Shown piece by piece: positions 1-8,000 of a stretch of 11,401 bases of DNA. The stretch's first letter is position 1. Every line of letters starts with the position of its first letter. A model generated the notes under the pieces. The model was given only the letters and a program-made list of their open reading frames with translations, was not told the origin of the DNA and did not search any database. A program made the position numbers and the translations under genes. The stretch is taken from the NCBI GenBank assembly GCA_002317575.1, contig DCIH01000100.1:26842-38242 (forward strand). Reading direction: 5' to 3'. Source of the stretch: Verrucomicrobia bacterium UBA1731. Lineage in GTDB: Bacteria; Verrucomicrobiota; Kiritimatiellia; RFP12; UBA1067.

Positions 1-465
1 GGCCTCGCGCTCACGATGACCGCCCAGCCGGTTTCGGCGGCGGCGTTCAACGGCGTGTCCGAGCTCTACTGCGCGAACGCCGCCACGGGCGCGGCGGCCA
101 CGATGAAGGCCTTCGCCATGGGCATTCCGTTCCTCCCGGCGATCGTGACGGATGCGCTCGTGATGGTGTCGCTCGTCCTCTTCGGCTTCACCACGATTCT
201 CGGCTGGGACTACTACTCCGAGCGCTGCCTCGAGTACCTTACGGGCGGCCGCATGGGACCGGTGATCGTCTACCGCTGGCTCTACATCGCCGCCGTGTTC
301 ATCGGTCCGTACATGACGATCTCCGCCGTGTGGGGCATCGCGGACGTCGTGAACGGCCTGATGGCCGTGCCGAACATGATCGCCTTGATCGCGCTCTCCG
401 GCGTGGTCGCGTACGAGACGAAGGACTACTTCAAGCGCCTTAAGGCCGGCCAGGTCGAAGACTGA
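1..465 (+). CDS. Sodium:alanine/glycine symporter (AGCS family), C-terminal part
   Basis: This is the last 154 codons of an inner-membrane transporter that couples uptake of alanine or glycine to sodium; the reading frame is open from base 1 and the start lies outside the window. The segment TTILGWDYYSERCLEYL followed by a YRW membrane stretch, VWGIADVVNGLMAVPNMIAL and a charged cytoplasmic tail is the characteristic C-terminal pattern of the AGCS (AlsT/DagA-like) family. Three hydrophobic segments are visible, at about residues 40-65, 90-112 and 118-135 of the fragment. Family members are usually 450-550 residues, so roughly two thirds is missing. No clear terminator hairpin lies in the 33 bases before the next gene, so read-through into the glycosidase gene is possible. 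Family assignment is firm; the exact amino acid carried is inferred. Confidence 0.88.
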   Translation, partial: GLALTMTAQPVSAAAFNGVSELYCANAATGAAATMKAFAMGIPFLPAIVTDALVMVSLVLFGFTTILGWDYYSERCLEYLTGGRMGPVIVYRWLYIAAVFIGPYMTISAVWGIADVVNGLMAVPNMIALIALSGVVAYETKDYFKRLKAGQVED

Positions 466-498
466 CCGGACAAGCCGCGTGGACAAAGGGAGCTCGCC

Positions 499-2457
499 AT
501 GAACAGGATTCTCGTCACGATGGTTTCGTCCCTGGCGACGCTCGCCGGCGTCGCGGCGTTCGCGCCGGACGCGATGTCGGTTCCGAAGCCGGGCGCGGTC
601 AAACCCGCGGGCTGGCTTCGGGACTGGTCCTTGGCCGCAGCCAAGGGCTACACCGGCCACATGACGGACGTGGACGAGGAATTCGTCCGCGCTTGGCGCG
701 AGGACTTCACGCCGCGCGGCAAGAAGCTCAATTGGTGGGAGGGCACCTGGAGCTGCGAAGGCGGCGCGTATTGGTTCGACGGGCTCGTGCGTCTTGCGTT
801 CCAGCTGGACGACCCCGAACTGAAGGCGCTCGCCAAGAAGCGCCTTGATCCCGTTCTCGACCACATGAACGCCAACGCCATCGGCTTCTGCTGGTGGCTC
901 GACCGCCGCGACGCGCAGCACTGGACGGAAGTCCGCGCCGCCAGTACCTGGATGGTGAACTGGGTGGCCGGCATGTTCGCGCGTCCCGTCTCCGCCTGGT
1001 ACGAGGCGACGGGCGACGCGCGCGCGCTGAAGGCGCTTCGCGAGGCGATGGGTACCGACTACTGGGTGACCGAATTCAGCTCGACGCCGACGTTCCCGTC
1101 CGGCGCCTACGAATCCTGGCGCATCACCGGCGACGCCGGCATCGCCAATGCGCTCGCGTCGTTCGCCGGTTGCCTCGCCACGAACCGCACGCGCGAAGCG
1201 TACGCGACGGCACCCACGAACGGTCTCGAATCCACGTTGTGGACGAAGCGCAAAGAACAGTGGGAGATGAAGCTTCCTTCGCGCCACGGCGTGTTCACGC
1301 AGGAGGATCTGCTGTCCGTGTTCGCGGCCTATCGCGCCACGGGCGACGGGAAATTCCTCGAGACCGTCCGCGCCTGGTACGCGTTCCTCGACACGCGCGC
1401 CCGTCTTCCGTTCGGTGCGATGGTGATGGACGAAGAATGGGGCCATCCCGGTCCTGGCCGCGGCACGGAGTCGTGCGCGCTCGCCGCCGAGGAGTGGAGC
1501 CGCATCAACCTTCTGGCGGCGCTGGGCGAAGGCCGCTGGGGCGACGACGTCGAGCGCGCGTTCTTCAACGCCGCGCCCGCGATGACGGACCGCGCGTGGC
1601 AAAACCACGTCTACTTCCAGGTGCCTAACCGTCTCGAGGCGAAGCCCGTCAAGCGCCTTTCCGTGGGCGACACGGTGGAGCAGACCTCGGCGACCTACAC
1701 ACGTAAGCATTCGCCCTTGTGCTGCACGGCGGGCCTCAACCGCGTGCTGCCGAACTACGTGCAGGCGATGTGGATGAAGACGGCCGACGGCGGCGTCGCC
1801 GCGGCCCTCTACGGTCCGTGCACCGTCGAAATCGACGTGCCGGGCGGCCGTTTCGCCGCCGCGGAGAAAACGGACTATCCCTTCGGGAGCGCGATCGAAA
1901 TCGAAATCACGGCCGCGCCGGCGGGCAAGATGCCGCTCAAGCTGCGCTTGCCGAACTGGTGCGACGCGCCCGAGGTGTCGCTCGACGGCACGCCCCTCGC
2001 GACGAAACCGGCGTGCGGATTCTGCGACTGGTTCTTCTCGCTCTTCGCCGACCGTCCGGCGTTCAAGGACGGTTTCATGACGATCACGCGCGTTTGGCGC
2101 GCCGGCGAAAAGCTGACGCTCGCGTTCCCGATGAAACCGCGCGTGGCGGTCGTCCGCGACCTGGACGACACGCAAAAGGATTTCGCGTGCCTTTCCGCCG
2201 GTCCGATCTTGTTTGCGCGCGGCTACGCGGAAAAGGACGCCAACACGGCCGCCGAACCGATCGTGGTGCCCGAACTCGACCCCAAGACCGTTCTCACGGG
2301 CGCGAACCTCGCGTGGGTGGCGTTGCCGAAGCCCTGGGACTGGCCGCTCGCGTCCCCGATGACGCTCGAGGTGAAGGACGCCGCGGGCAAGCCGCTCAAG
2401 CTCGTGCCGTACGGCTGCACGAAGATGCGCGCGTCCATGTTCCCCGTGGCGAAGTGA
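499..2457 (+). CDS. Exported GH127/DUF1680 family glycosidase (beta-L-arabinofuranosidase-like)
   Basis: A 652-residue protein close in length to the reference GH127 enzyme HypBA1, which releases beta-L-arabinofuranose from arabino-oligosaccharides. The N-terminus (residues 1-22: MNR, then a hydrophobic run) looks like a signal peptide. The body begins with the family-type segment GAVKPAGWLRDWSLAAAKGY and continues as an alpha/alpha-barrel, followed by beta-rich domains from about residue 430. The metal and nucleophile motifs are present: E324-S-C326 and the pair C408-C409. In HypBA1 the equivalent Glu and three Cys bind zinc, and one Cys is the nucleophile. The ATG at 499 has a good ribosome site, GGGAG at 488-492, six bases upstream. 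The next gene, ispE, starts 16 bases after the stop, so the two may share a transcript although their functions are unrelated. DUF1680 proteins are diverse and have been split into several GH families, so the precise sugar specificity is uncertain. Confidence 0.82.
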   Translation: MNRILVTMVSSLATLAGVAAFAPDAMSVPKPGAVKPAGWLRDWSLAAAKGYTGHMTDVDEEFVRAWREDFTPRGKKLNWWEGTWSCEGGAYWFDGLVRLAFQLDDPELKALAKKRLDPVLDHMNANAIGFCWWLDRRDAQHWTEVRAASTWMVNWVAGMFARPVSAWYEATGDARALKALREAMGTDYWVTEFSSTPTFPSGAYESWRITGDAGIANALASFAGCLATNRTREAYATAPTNGLESTLWTKRKEQWEMKLPSRHGVFTQEDLLSVFAAYRATGDGKFLETVRAWYAFLDTRARLPFGAMVMDEEWGHPGPGRGTESCALAAEEWSRINLLAALGEGRWGDDVERAFFNAAPAMTDRAWQNHVYFQVPNRLEAKPVKRLSVGDTVEQTSATYTRKHSPLCCTAGLNRVLPNYVQAMWMKTADGGVAAALYGPCTVEIDVPGGRFAAAEKTDYPFGSAIEIEITAAPAGKMPLKLRLPNWCDAPEVSLDGTPLATKPACGFCDWFFSLFADRPAFKDGFMTITRVWRAGEKLTLAFPMKPRVAVVRDLDDTQKDFACLSAGPILFARGYAEKDANTAAEPIVVPELDPKTVLTGANLAWVALPKPWDWPLASPMTLEVKDAAGKPLKLVPYGCTKMRASMFPVAK

Positions 2458-2473
2458 ACGCCGAAAGAAGACA

Positions 2474-3181
2474 ATGACCGTCGAAGCGCACGCCAAGATC
2501 AACCTTACGCTCGAGGTGCTCGGGACGCGTCCTGACGGCTACCACGAACTCCGGAGCGTGGTGGCGCCGATTCCACTGCACGACGACGTGACGTTCGCGG
2601 ACGCCGAAGACGGCGTTGTGGCGGTCGAGGGGTGCGACGGCGTGCCGGCCGAGAAGAATCTCGCGTATCGCGCGGCGCGGTTGCTTCAGGATGCGACGGG
2701 CTGCCGAAAAGGCGTGCGCATCGCCATTGCCAAGCGCATTCCGATGGGCGCGGGTCTGGGAGGCGGATCGGCGGACGCCGCCGCCGTCTTGACGGGTCTC
2801 AACCGTTTTTGGAATCTGGGGTTGTCCGCGGATCGGCTGATGGCGCTGGGCGCCGAAATCGGCAGCGACGTGCCGGCGCTTGTCCATGGCGGCATGGTGC
2901 TCATGGAGGGTCGCGGCGAGAAGGTGACGGCATGCGCCGACTATCCGACGCCGGCTTGGGAGAAGCTCGTGGTGTACACGCCGCCGGTCTTTTCCAGCAC
3001 GGCGCGCGTCTACGGCGATTTCCGCGATGCGGACCGCGGCGCGGGCAAGAACGATCTTCAGCCGGCCGCGTGTCGGCTGTATCCGGAAATCCGCGATGCG
3101 CTCGCGAAGCTTGAGGCGGAAGGGTGCCGCGACGTGATGATGTCCGGATCGGGTTCCACGGTGTTCGGGTGGCGCGCATGA
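2474..3181 (+). CDS. ispE: 4-diphosphocytidyl-2-C-methyl-D-erythritol kinase (IspE), short C-terminus
   Basis: A GHMP-family kinase that phosphorylates CDP-methylerythritol in the MEP route to isoprenoid precursors, in the cytoplasm. All three family motifs are visible: AKINLTL with K8 near the start, the glycine-rich ATP loop IPMGAGLGGGSADAAA at about residues 89-104, and MSGSGSTVFG at residues 223-232. D132 in GSDVPALVHGG matches the catalytic Asp of the family. The protein is only 235 residues, against about 280-300 for typical IspE. It stops three residues after motif 3, so the usual C-terminal 25-45 residues are absent. The start codon has a weak purine-rich site (AAAGAAG, 2464-2470). 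The stop overlaps the coaX start as ATGA, which indicates translational coupling. Identification is secure; whether the short form is natural is discussed in the findings. Confidence 0.93.
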   Translation: MTVEAHAKINLTLEVLGTRPDGYHELRSVVAPIPLHDDVTFADAEDGVVAVEGCDGVPAEKNLAYRAARLLQDATGCRKGVRIAIAKRIPMGAGLGGGSADAAAVLTGLNRFWNLGLSADRLMALGAEIGSDVPALVHGGMVLMEGRGEKVTACADYPTPAWEKLVVYTPPVFSSTARVYGDFRDADRGAGKNDLQPAACRLYPEIRDALAKLEAEGCRDVMMSGSGSTVFGWRA

Positions 3182-3951
3182 AGCGGAACGCACAGCGGCT
3201 GGTCGTGGTGGATGTGGGGAACACATCCACGGCGGTCGGCTTGTGGTTCGCCGGGCGCGTGACGCGCGTGGGGCATTTCGACGGCGACGCCAAGGCGGCG
3301 CGCGCGCATGCGGTCGTGCTGGCGGAAGGCGCTTCGGGCGTCGCGTATCTTTCCGTGGTGCCCAAGGCGGATGCGGCGTGGCGGTCGTTCGCGAAGCGCA
3401 CGCTGCGACTGCCGTTCGTGCCGATCACGAATGCGATGTTCCCGAACGACGCATTGTCGCTCGACTATCCGCACCCCGAGACAATCGGCGCGGACCGTTT
3501 GGCCGACGCGGCGGCGGCGGTGGACCGCTACGGCGCGCCCGTGGTGGTGTGCGACTTCGGAACGGCATTCACGGCGGCGGCGATCACGGCGGATCGTCTC
3601 TGGCGTGGCGGCGTGATTGCGCCCGGATTCCCGCTGATGCGCGATTACCTCTTCGAACGTACGGCGAAGCTGCCGCGCCTGGAGCTGGGTGGCAAATGCC
3701 CGAAGATCGGGCGCTCCACGGAAGAGGCGATGCGTTTCGGCGCATTGGTGGGTTACCGCGGCATGGTGCGGGAAATCGTGACCGCGCTGTCGCGCAATTT
3801 CAAGACAGATTTCAAGTTCGTCGCAACGGGCGGTTTCGCGAGGTGGGTTTTGCGCGGATCCGGCATGCCGTTCGTCGTTGATCCGACATTGACTCTGCAC
3901 GGGGCGGGACTGCTTGCCGCACGTGCGCTTGCAAGGGGGAATGGGAAATGA
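3178..3951 (+). CDS. coaX: Type III pantothenate kinase (CoaX)
   Basis: Catalyses ATP-dependent phosphorylation of pantothenate, the first step of coenzyme A synthesis, using the acetate/sugar kinase fold. The 257-residue length is normal for CoaX. Visible motifs are the phosphate-binding DVGNTST at residues 12-18, GADRLADAAAA from residue 104, CDFGTAFT at 125-132 with the catalytic-type D126, and GGVIAPGF at 144-151. The frame is open upstream to an ATG at 3124, but 3178 is preferred. Starting there puts the DxGNT motif at its usual distance from the N-terminus and gives the ATGA overlap with ispE. The ribosome site is weak (GGGTGG, 3167-3172), consistent with coupled translation. CoaX is often next to birA; here it sits between ispE and a lipoprotein gene. 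Type III enzymes are known to resist CoA feedback and to need a monovalent cation, which I infer here from family membership only. Confidence 0.93.
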   Translation: MKRNAQRLVVVDVGNTSTAVGLWFAGRVTRVGHFDGDAKAARAHAVVLAEGASGVAYLSVVPKADAAWRSFAKRTLRLPFVPITNAMFPNDALSLDYPHPETIGADRLADAAAAVDRYGAPVVVCDFGTAFTAAAITADRLWRGGVIAPGFPLMRDYLFERTAKLPRLELGGKCPKIGRSTEEAMRFGALVGYRGMVREIVTALSRNFKTDFKFVATGGFARWVLRGSGMPFVVDPTLTLHGAGLLAARALARGNGK

Positions 3952-4481
3952 AGAGGACATGGTTGCTTGTGCTGGCGCTTGTGGGCGGTTGTGGACTTTT
4001 CTGGGACGATCCCTACGTGCATGTCACGACATCGCCGCTCAACTGGGTGGAGATCCATTACTACAACGCCACGCGCGATCCCATTCGCCGCACGACGGTG
4101 CGCGTCACGGGGTCGGGCGTGGTGGAGACGCGCAACGGCACCTCGCGACTGGTGTCGGACAGTTTTGCCAAGAACTTCAAGTCTGCAGAATGGGGCGATG
4201 TGCGCGAGCACCGCTACACCGTGAGTCCCGAGCATGTGCAGTCCGTCTTCCAGGACATCGTGAACGCGGGACTCTTCGACCGCGACAAAGTCGGCACGAA
4301 GACGAAGTATCCGTCCGCGGGGCGTCTGCTGGGCGTCCGTGCGGCGATCGACAACAAGACCTATTCCGAGCAGGTCAATGTGTTCGAAGAGGATCCGGAA
4401 CTCGCCGAACGCCTTTACAACATGGTGCTGGAGTTTAACCGCCCCGTCTTGGGACGTGCTCCGAAAAACGCCAAGAAGTGA
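3948..4481 (+). CDS. Small predicted lipoprotein, unknown function
   Basis: A 177-residue protein I do not recognise. It opens with MKRTWLLVLALVGGC, a short lipoprotein signal peptide ending in a plausible lipobox (V-G-G-C, with Cys15 the only cysteine), so the mature protein is probably lipid-anchored in the envelope. Residue 16 is Gly, with no Asp in the +2 position that would favour inner-membrane retention in enteric bacteria. The rest is soluble with mixed alpha/beta character: a beta-rich part up to about residue 75, and an SPEHVQSVFQDIVNAGLF helix around residues 88-105, followed by a segment on a small basic stretch and an acidic helix (FEEDPELAERLYNMV). No catalytic motif stands out. 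The ATG overlaps the coaX stop as ATGA and has a strong ribosome site (AAGGGGGA, 3933-3940). This suggests co-expression with ispE and coaX. A candidate terminator follows. Confidence 0.82.
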   Translation: MKRTWLLVLALVGGCGLFWDDPYVHVTTSPLNWVEIHYYNATRDPIRRTTVRVTGSGVVETRNGTSRLVSDSFAKNFKSAEWGDVREHRYTVSPEHVQSVFQDIVNAGLFDRDKVGTKTKYPSAGRLLGVRAAIDNKTYSEQVNVFEEDPELAERLYNMVLEFNRPVLGRAPKNAKK

Positions 4482-4489
4482 TTTGATCC

Positions 4490-4518
4490 TTGACGCCGCG
4501 GGGGTGTTGTGATACACT
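4490..4518 (+). promoter_or_regulatory. Sigma-70-type promoter for the tRNA-Pro gene
   Basis: A -35 box TTGACG (4490-4495) is separated by exactly 17 bases from a -10 box TACACT (4513-4518), and the -10 is preceded by TGA (4510-4512), giving an extended -10. Transcription should begin near 4525-4526, about 23 bases before the tRNA. The -35 begins nine bases after the lipoprotein stop. It probably drives the tRNA and the peptidase gene behind it. Confidence 0.72.
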
Positions 4519-4532
4519 GTGCCGCGTTTTTT
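4497..4532 (+). terminator. Candidate intrinsic terminator of the ispE-coaX-lipoprotein unit, overlapping the tRNA promoter
   Basis: CGCGG (4497-4501) can pair with CCGCG (4522-4526). Inside this stem GTGT (4504-4507) can pair with ACAC (4514-4517) around a six-base loop. The outer stem runs straight into six T residues (4527-4532). This has the layout of a rho-independent terminator, though the stem is interrupted by a GG/TGTG internal loop. The same bases hold the tRNA promoter -10, and the T-run recurs without this hairpin before the citrate synthase gene, so the T-run may have another role. Confidence 0.4.
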
Positions 4533-4548
4533 CCGCAAGGAATCTTTT

Positions 4549-4625
4549 CGGACCGTAGCGCAGTCTGGTAGCGCGTTTGCTTGGGGTGCAAAAGGTCACG
4601 AGTTCAAATCTCGTCGGTCCGACCA
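4549..4625 (+). tRNA. tRNA-Pro, anticodon GGG
   Basis: A complete cloverleaf can be folded by hand. The acceptor stem is CGGACCG (4549-4555) with CGGTCCG (4615-4621). The D stem is GCGC (4558-4561) with GCGC (4571-4574). The anticodon stem is TTTGC (4576-4580) with GCAAA (4588-4592), around the loop TTGGGGT. The T stem is ACGAG (4598-4602) with CTCGT (4610-4614), around the loop TTCAAAT. The anticodon at 4583-4585 is GGG, reading the proline codon CCC, and position 37 is G as usual in tRNA-Pro. The first base pair C1-G72 with discriminator A is also typical of proline tRNAs. The 3' CCA (4623-4625) is encoded. Confidence 0.96.
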
Positions 4626-4634
4626 TTTGAAGGT

Positions 4635-5009
4635 GTGACGACAGCCGAACAACTTGAACGCCGAGCCGTGAATGTCGTTCGGCGCGTGATTTCCGAACTG
4701 CCGCCAGATCTGCGGGAGCTGGCGGAACGCATTCCCGTGTTCTGCGAGTGGGAGATGGCGGATCATTGGCTCGAGGAAGGCGTGGCCGATGATTCGATGG
4801 GGCTCTTCAGCGGTCCGGCCTTGGACGAACCGACCGATCTGGACTGCCTCGAGTCCCCGCGCATCACCTTCTTCCTTGCGGAGCTTTGGGACTACTGCGA
4901 AGAGGATCCGGTGACGTTTGACGAAGAGGTGCGCATTACGTACGTCCATGAGTTCGGCCATTATCTCGGGCTGGATGAGGACGAACTCGAGGCGCGCGGT
5001 TTGCTGTGA
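4635..5009 (+). CDS. Small zincin-like metallopeptidase family protein (HExxH)
   Basis: A 124-residue cytoplasmic protein resembling the small 'metallopeptidase family' proteins of Pfam Zincin_1 (PF06262), about 110-140 residues long and without a well-defined substrate. The C-terminal part carries HEFGHYLGLDEDEL with H105, E106 and H109. The order HExxHxxGxxD puts an Asp where metzincins have the third zinc ligand. An N-terminal helix (AEQLERRAVNVVRRVISELP) is also family-like. The frame is open back into the tRNA (a TTG at 4581), but coding through the tRNA is implausible. I chose GTG 4635, nine bases after the encoded CCA; a GTG at 4668 is the alternative. Neither has a well-spaced ribosome site, since GAAGG (4629-4633) is one base from the GTG. 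No separate promoter is visible, so it is probably transcribed with the tRNA. Confidence 0.75.
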   Translation: MTTAEQLERRAVNVVRRVISELPPDLRELAERIPVFCEWEMADHWLEEGVADDSMGLFSGPALDEPTDLDCLESPRITFFLAELWDYCEEDPVTFDEEVRITYVHEFGHYLGLDEDELEARGLL

Positions 5010-5042
5010 CTTTCGTCCCGGCATTGACGGCAAGAGGAACGG

Positions 5043-5071
5043 TGTGCATTTTGCGTTCATGGTGCTATAAT
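5043..5071 (+). promoter_or_regulatory. Extended -10 promoter of the GH106 gene, predicting a leaderless mRNA
   Basis: A perfect -10 box TATAAT lies at 5066-5071, preceded by TGC (5063-5065), making the extended TGnTATAAT form. The hexamer 17 bases upstream (5043-5048, TGTGCA) is a poor -35, as is common with extended -10 promoters. The ATG is at 5078, six bases after the -10 box, where transcription would be expected to begin. No ribosome site could fit between them. Confidence 0.65.
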
Positions 5072-5077
5072 GCCGCC

Positions 5078-8000
5078 ATGAAACGAAAATCGACGACTGG
5101 CGCCTTGCGCGCGTTTGCGGTGTTTGCCGCGGTTTGTGCGGTCCTTCTCGGCGCGCGGGCGCAGTCGGACGCCGGGGAAGCGGGCCGTCTTGCCCGCGGA
5201 TTCGCCAATCCGCCGAACGAGGCCAAGCCGCGCACATGGTGGCATTGGATGAACGGCAACGTCACGAAGCAAGGCCTCACCGCCGATCTCGAGGCGATGG
5301 CCAGGGCCGGCATCGGCGGCGCGCATATTTTCGACGTGGGGTGCAATATCCCTGCCGGCGACGTCGCGTTCAACACGCCCACGTGGGACGACTACCTGCG
5401 CCACGCCATCCGCGAGGCGGGACGGCTCGGACTCGAATTGACGCTCGTCAACTGCTCGGGCTTCGCGAACGCGGGCGGACCCTGGGTCGCGCCGTCCAAC
5501 TCGACCTTTTTGGTGACATGCTCCGAGACGACGGTGAAGGGCGGCATGCGTCCCTCCAAGCCGCTGGCGCGCGCGCAGAACGACCACGGTTTCTACCGTG
5601 ACATTGCCGTCCTGGCGTTTCCGCAGCCCACGTGCGAGGCGCAGGCGCCCAAGGATGTGAAGGTGGCGTCCCCGAAACAGAACGTGTTCGTCGTTTCGGC
5701 GGACAAACCGATGACGGTCCGCGGCCTTCGGCTGGGGATGTACCTCGACGTGTCGTGGGCGTGGGACCGTTGGCTCAAATTCGCCGTCGAAACATCGGAA
5801 GACGGCCTCACGTGGAAGGATGCCGGCTCGGTCGAAACGATGGTCATCAACGGCGGCAAATCGGACTGCAACGGCGGCGACGAGAAACTGTTCGCCTTCG
5901 ACAAGCCGTACGTCGCCAGATTCATCCGTTTCACGGGCGACGCCACGCGTTGCCACGCCAACTACGGCGATTCGTCCAAGGCCCGCATCGTGGTGCTCAA
6001 GCCCGTCTTCCAGCGCGCGTTGCAGCAGCTCAACGAGCGCACGCTGCGCTCAAGCCAGGTCGTCACGACGCCTGCGGGCGATTCGATGCCGGACGAGGCG
6101 ATCGACAAAAGCCGCATCGTCGATCTCACGAAGCGTCTTGCGGCGGACGGTTCGCTTGACTGGACCGCACCCGCGGGGGAGGATTGGATCGTGCTCCGCA
6201 TCGGCTACGCGTCGAACGGCATGAAGTGCCATCCGGCGACGCCGTTCGGCGAAGGGCCGGAAGTGGACAAGCTCGACGCCGATGCGGTGCGGCGGCATCT
6301 CGAGGCGTACGCGCTCAAGTACGCCGGCATGAAAGGCGTGGCCGGCGTGCTGTGCGATAGCTACGAAGTCGGTTCGCAGAACTGGACGCACGGACTTGAG
6401 AAGATTTTCGAAACGCGGCGCGGCTATTCGCTCGTGCCGTATCTCGCGGCGTTTTCGGGACGCGTCGTCGGTTCGGCGCGCGAAACGGACAACGCGCTGC
6501 GCGACTATCGGCGAACGGTTTCCGATCTCTTCTGCGAGAATTTCGCGGGCGCGTCGTCCGAGCTGTGCGCCCGGCACGGCATGGTGTCGGCCATGGAACC
6601 CTACGGCAACGGTCCGTTCAACAACACGTCCTACGCCTGGTACACGTCCCAGCCGATGACGGAGTTCTGGGTCGATCCCGAGGACGGCGCCGACAACTAC
6701 ACGCGGGCGAACTACTGCGTTCTGGCGCACCGCGTCGCGTCAAGCGCCCATTTGCGCGGCATCCCGTTCGTGGATGCCGAGGGCTTCACGGCCGCGCCCC
6801 AGCGCGGCGGGCGGTGGCTGAAGGATCCGTTCGGTCTCAAGGCGTATGGCGATCTCATGTACGCGTGCGGCGTCACGCGCATGGTGTACCATCGCTGGGC
6901 GCACCAGCCGTGGACGGAGCCCGCGCGCCTGCCCGGCATGACGATGGGTCCGTGGGGCACGCACTTCGAACGCACCGAGACATGGTGGCCGATGGTGGGG
7001 CCGTGGCTCACATACCAGGCGCGTTGCCAGTACCTGCTGCAGCAAGGGTCTGTCGTGGCGGACGTGCTCGCCTACGACGGCGACGACGTGCCGGCCGTGG
7101 GCGTGGATCCCGCCAAGATGCCGGTCGGAATCGGCTGGGACGTCTGCGGCAAGGAGGCGCTCGCGGAATTGACGGTGAAGAACGGGAAACTCAAATGCCG
7201 TTCCGCGACGGAATATTCCGTCCTGTTCGTGCCGGACATCGTGTGGGTGTCGCCGGAATCCGCCCAGCGCATCGCCGCGCTGAAGGCGCAAGGCGTGAAA
7301 GTGGTTTACGATGTGAAGGATTTGAATGTCGTCCCCGATTTCACATTCCGCGGTACGACGATGCCCGTGAAGGCGATCCACCGCGCCTACGGCGACGGGC
7401 TTGAAGGATACTTCGTGGCCTATCCCGCGACGAACGCGGCGACCGTGACGTGTTCCTTCCGCGTGACGGGCAAGGCTCCGCAGTTCTGGGACCCCGAAAC
7501 GGGCGCGGTTTCAACGCCGCGCGTCTGGCGCGAGAAGGACGGCCGAACCGAAGTCGAGATCGCGTTCAAGCCGTGCGGGGCGACATTCGTCATGTTCGCG
7601 CCGAAGGACGCGCCGAAGCCGCCGCTCGAGGACATGTTCGTCGAGTCCGCCGCCGAAACGCTGGAGGGCCCGTGGACGCTCGCGTTTCCAAAGGGCTGGA
7701 ACTGCCCCGAAAAAGTCGCGCTCGAGAAACTCGTTTCCTGGACGGAGATCCCGGACGGCGAGGTGAAGTACTTTTCGGGCGTCGCGACATACGCGTACGC
7801 GGGCAAGGCGCCCGCGGCGGCGGTCGCGAAGGGTTCGCGCGTCGTGCTGGACCTGGGGCGCGTGAAGAATCTCGCGGAGGTGACGGTGAACGGCAAGACA
7901 TTCGAGCCGCTGTGGCGTCCGCCGTTCCGGGCCGACGTCACGGACGCGCTACGCGAAGACGGTTCGTTCGATCTCGTGGTCCGCGTCGCGAACCTGTGGC

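Noticed and set aside
2396..3960. Long minus-strand frames (about 276 and 300 codons) opposite ispE and coaX
   Set aside because: Composition is dominated by Arg, His and Ala and they run opposite well-supported kinases; they are shadows.
4581..4634. TTG start within the tRNA giving an 18-residue longer peptidase
   Set aside because: It would require coding through the anticodon arm, T arm and CCA of a complete tRNA; the added residues are simply the translated tRNA.
5006..5077. GTG start overlapping the peptidase stop, adding 24 residues to the GH106 protein
   Set aside because: The added residues precede a normal signal peptide starting at MKRK, and no ribosome site is present upstream.
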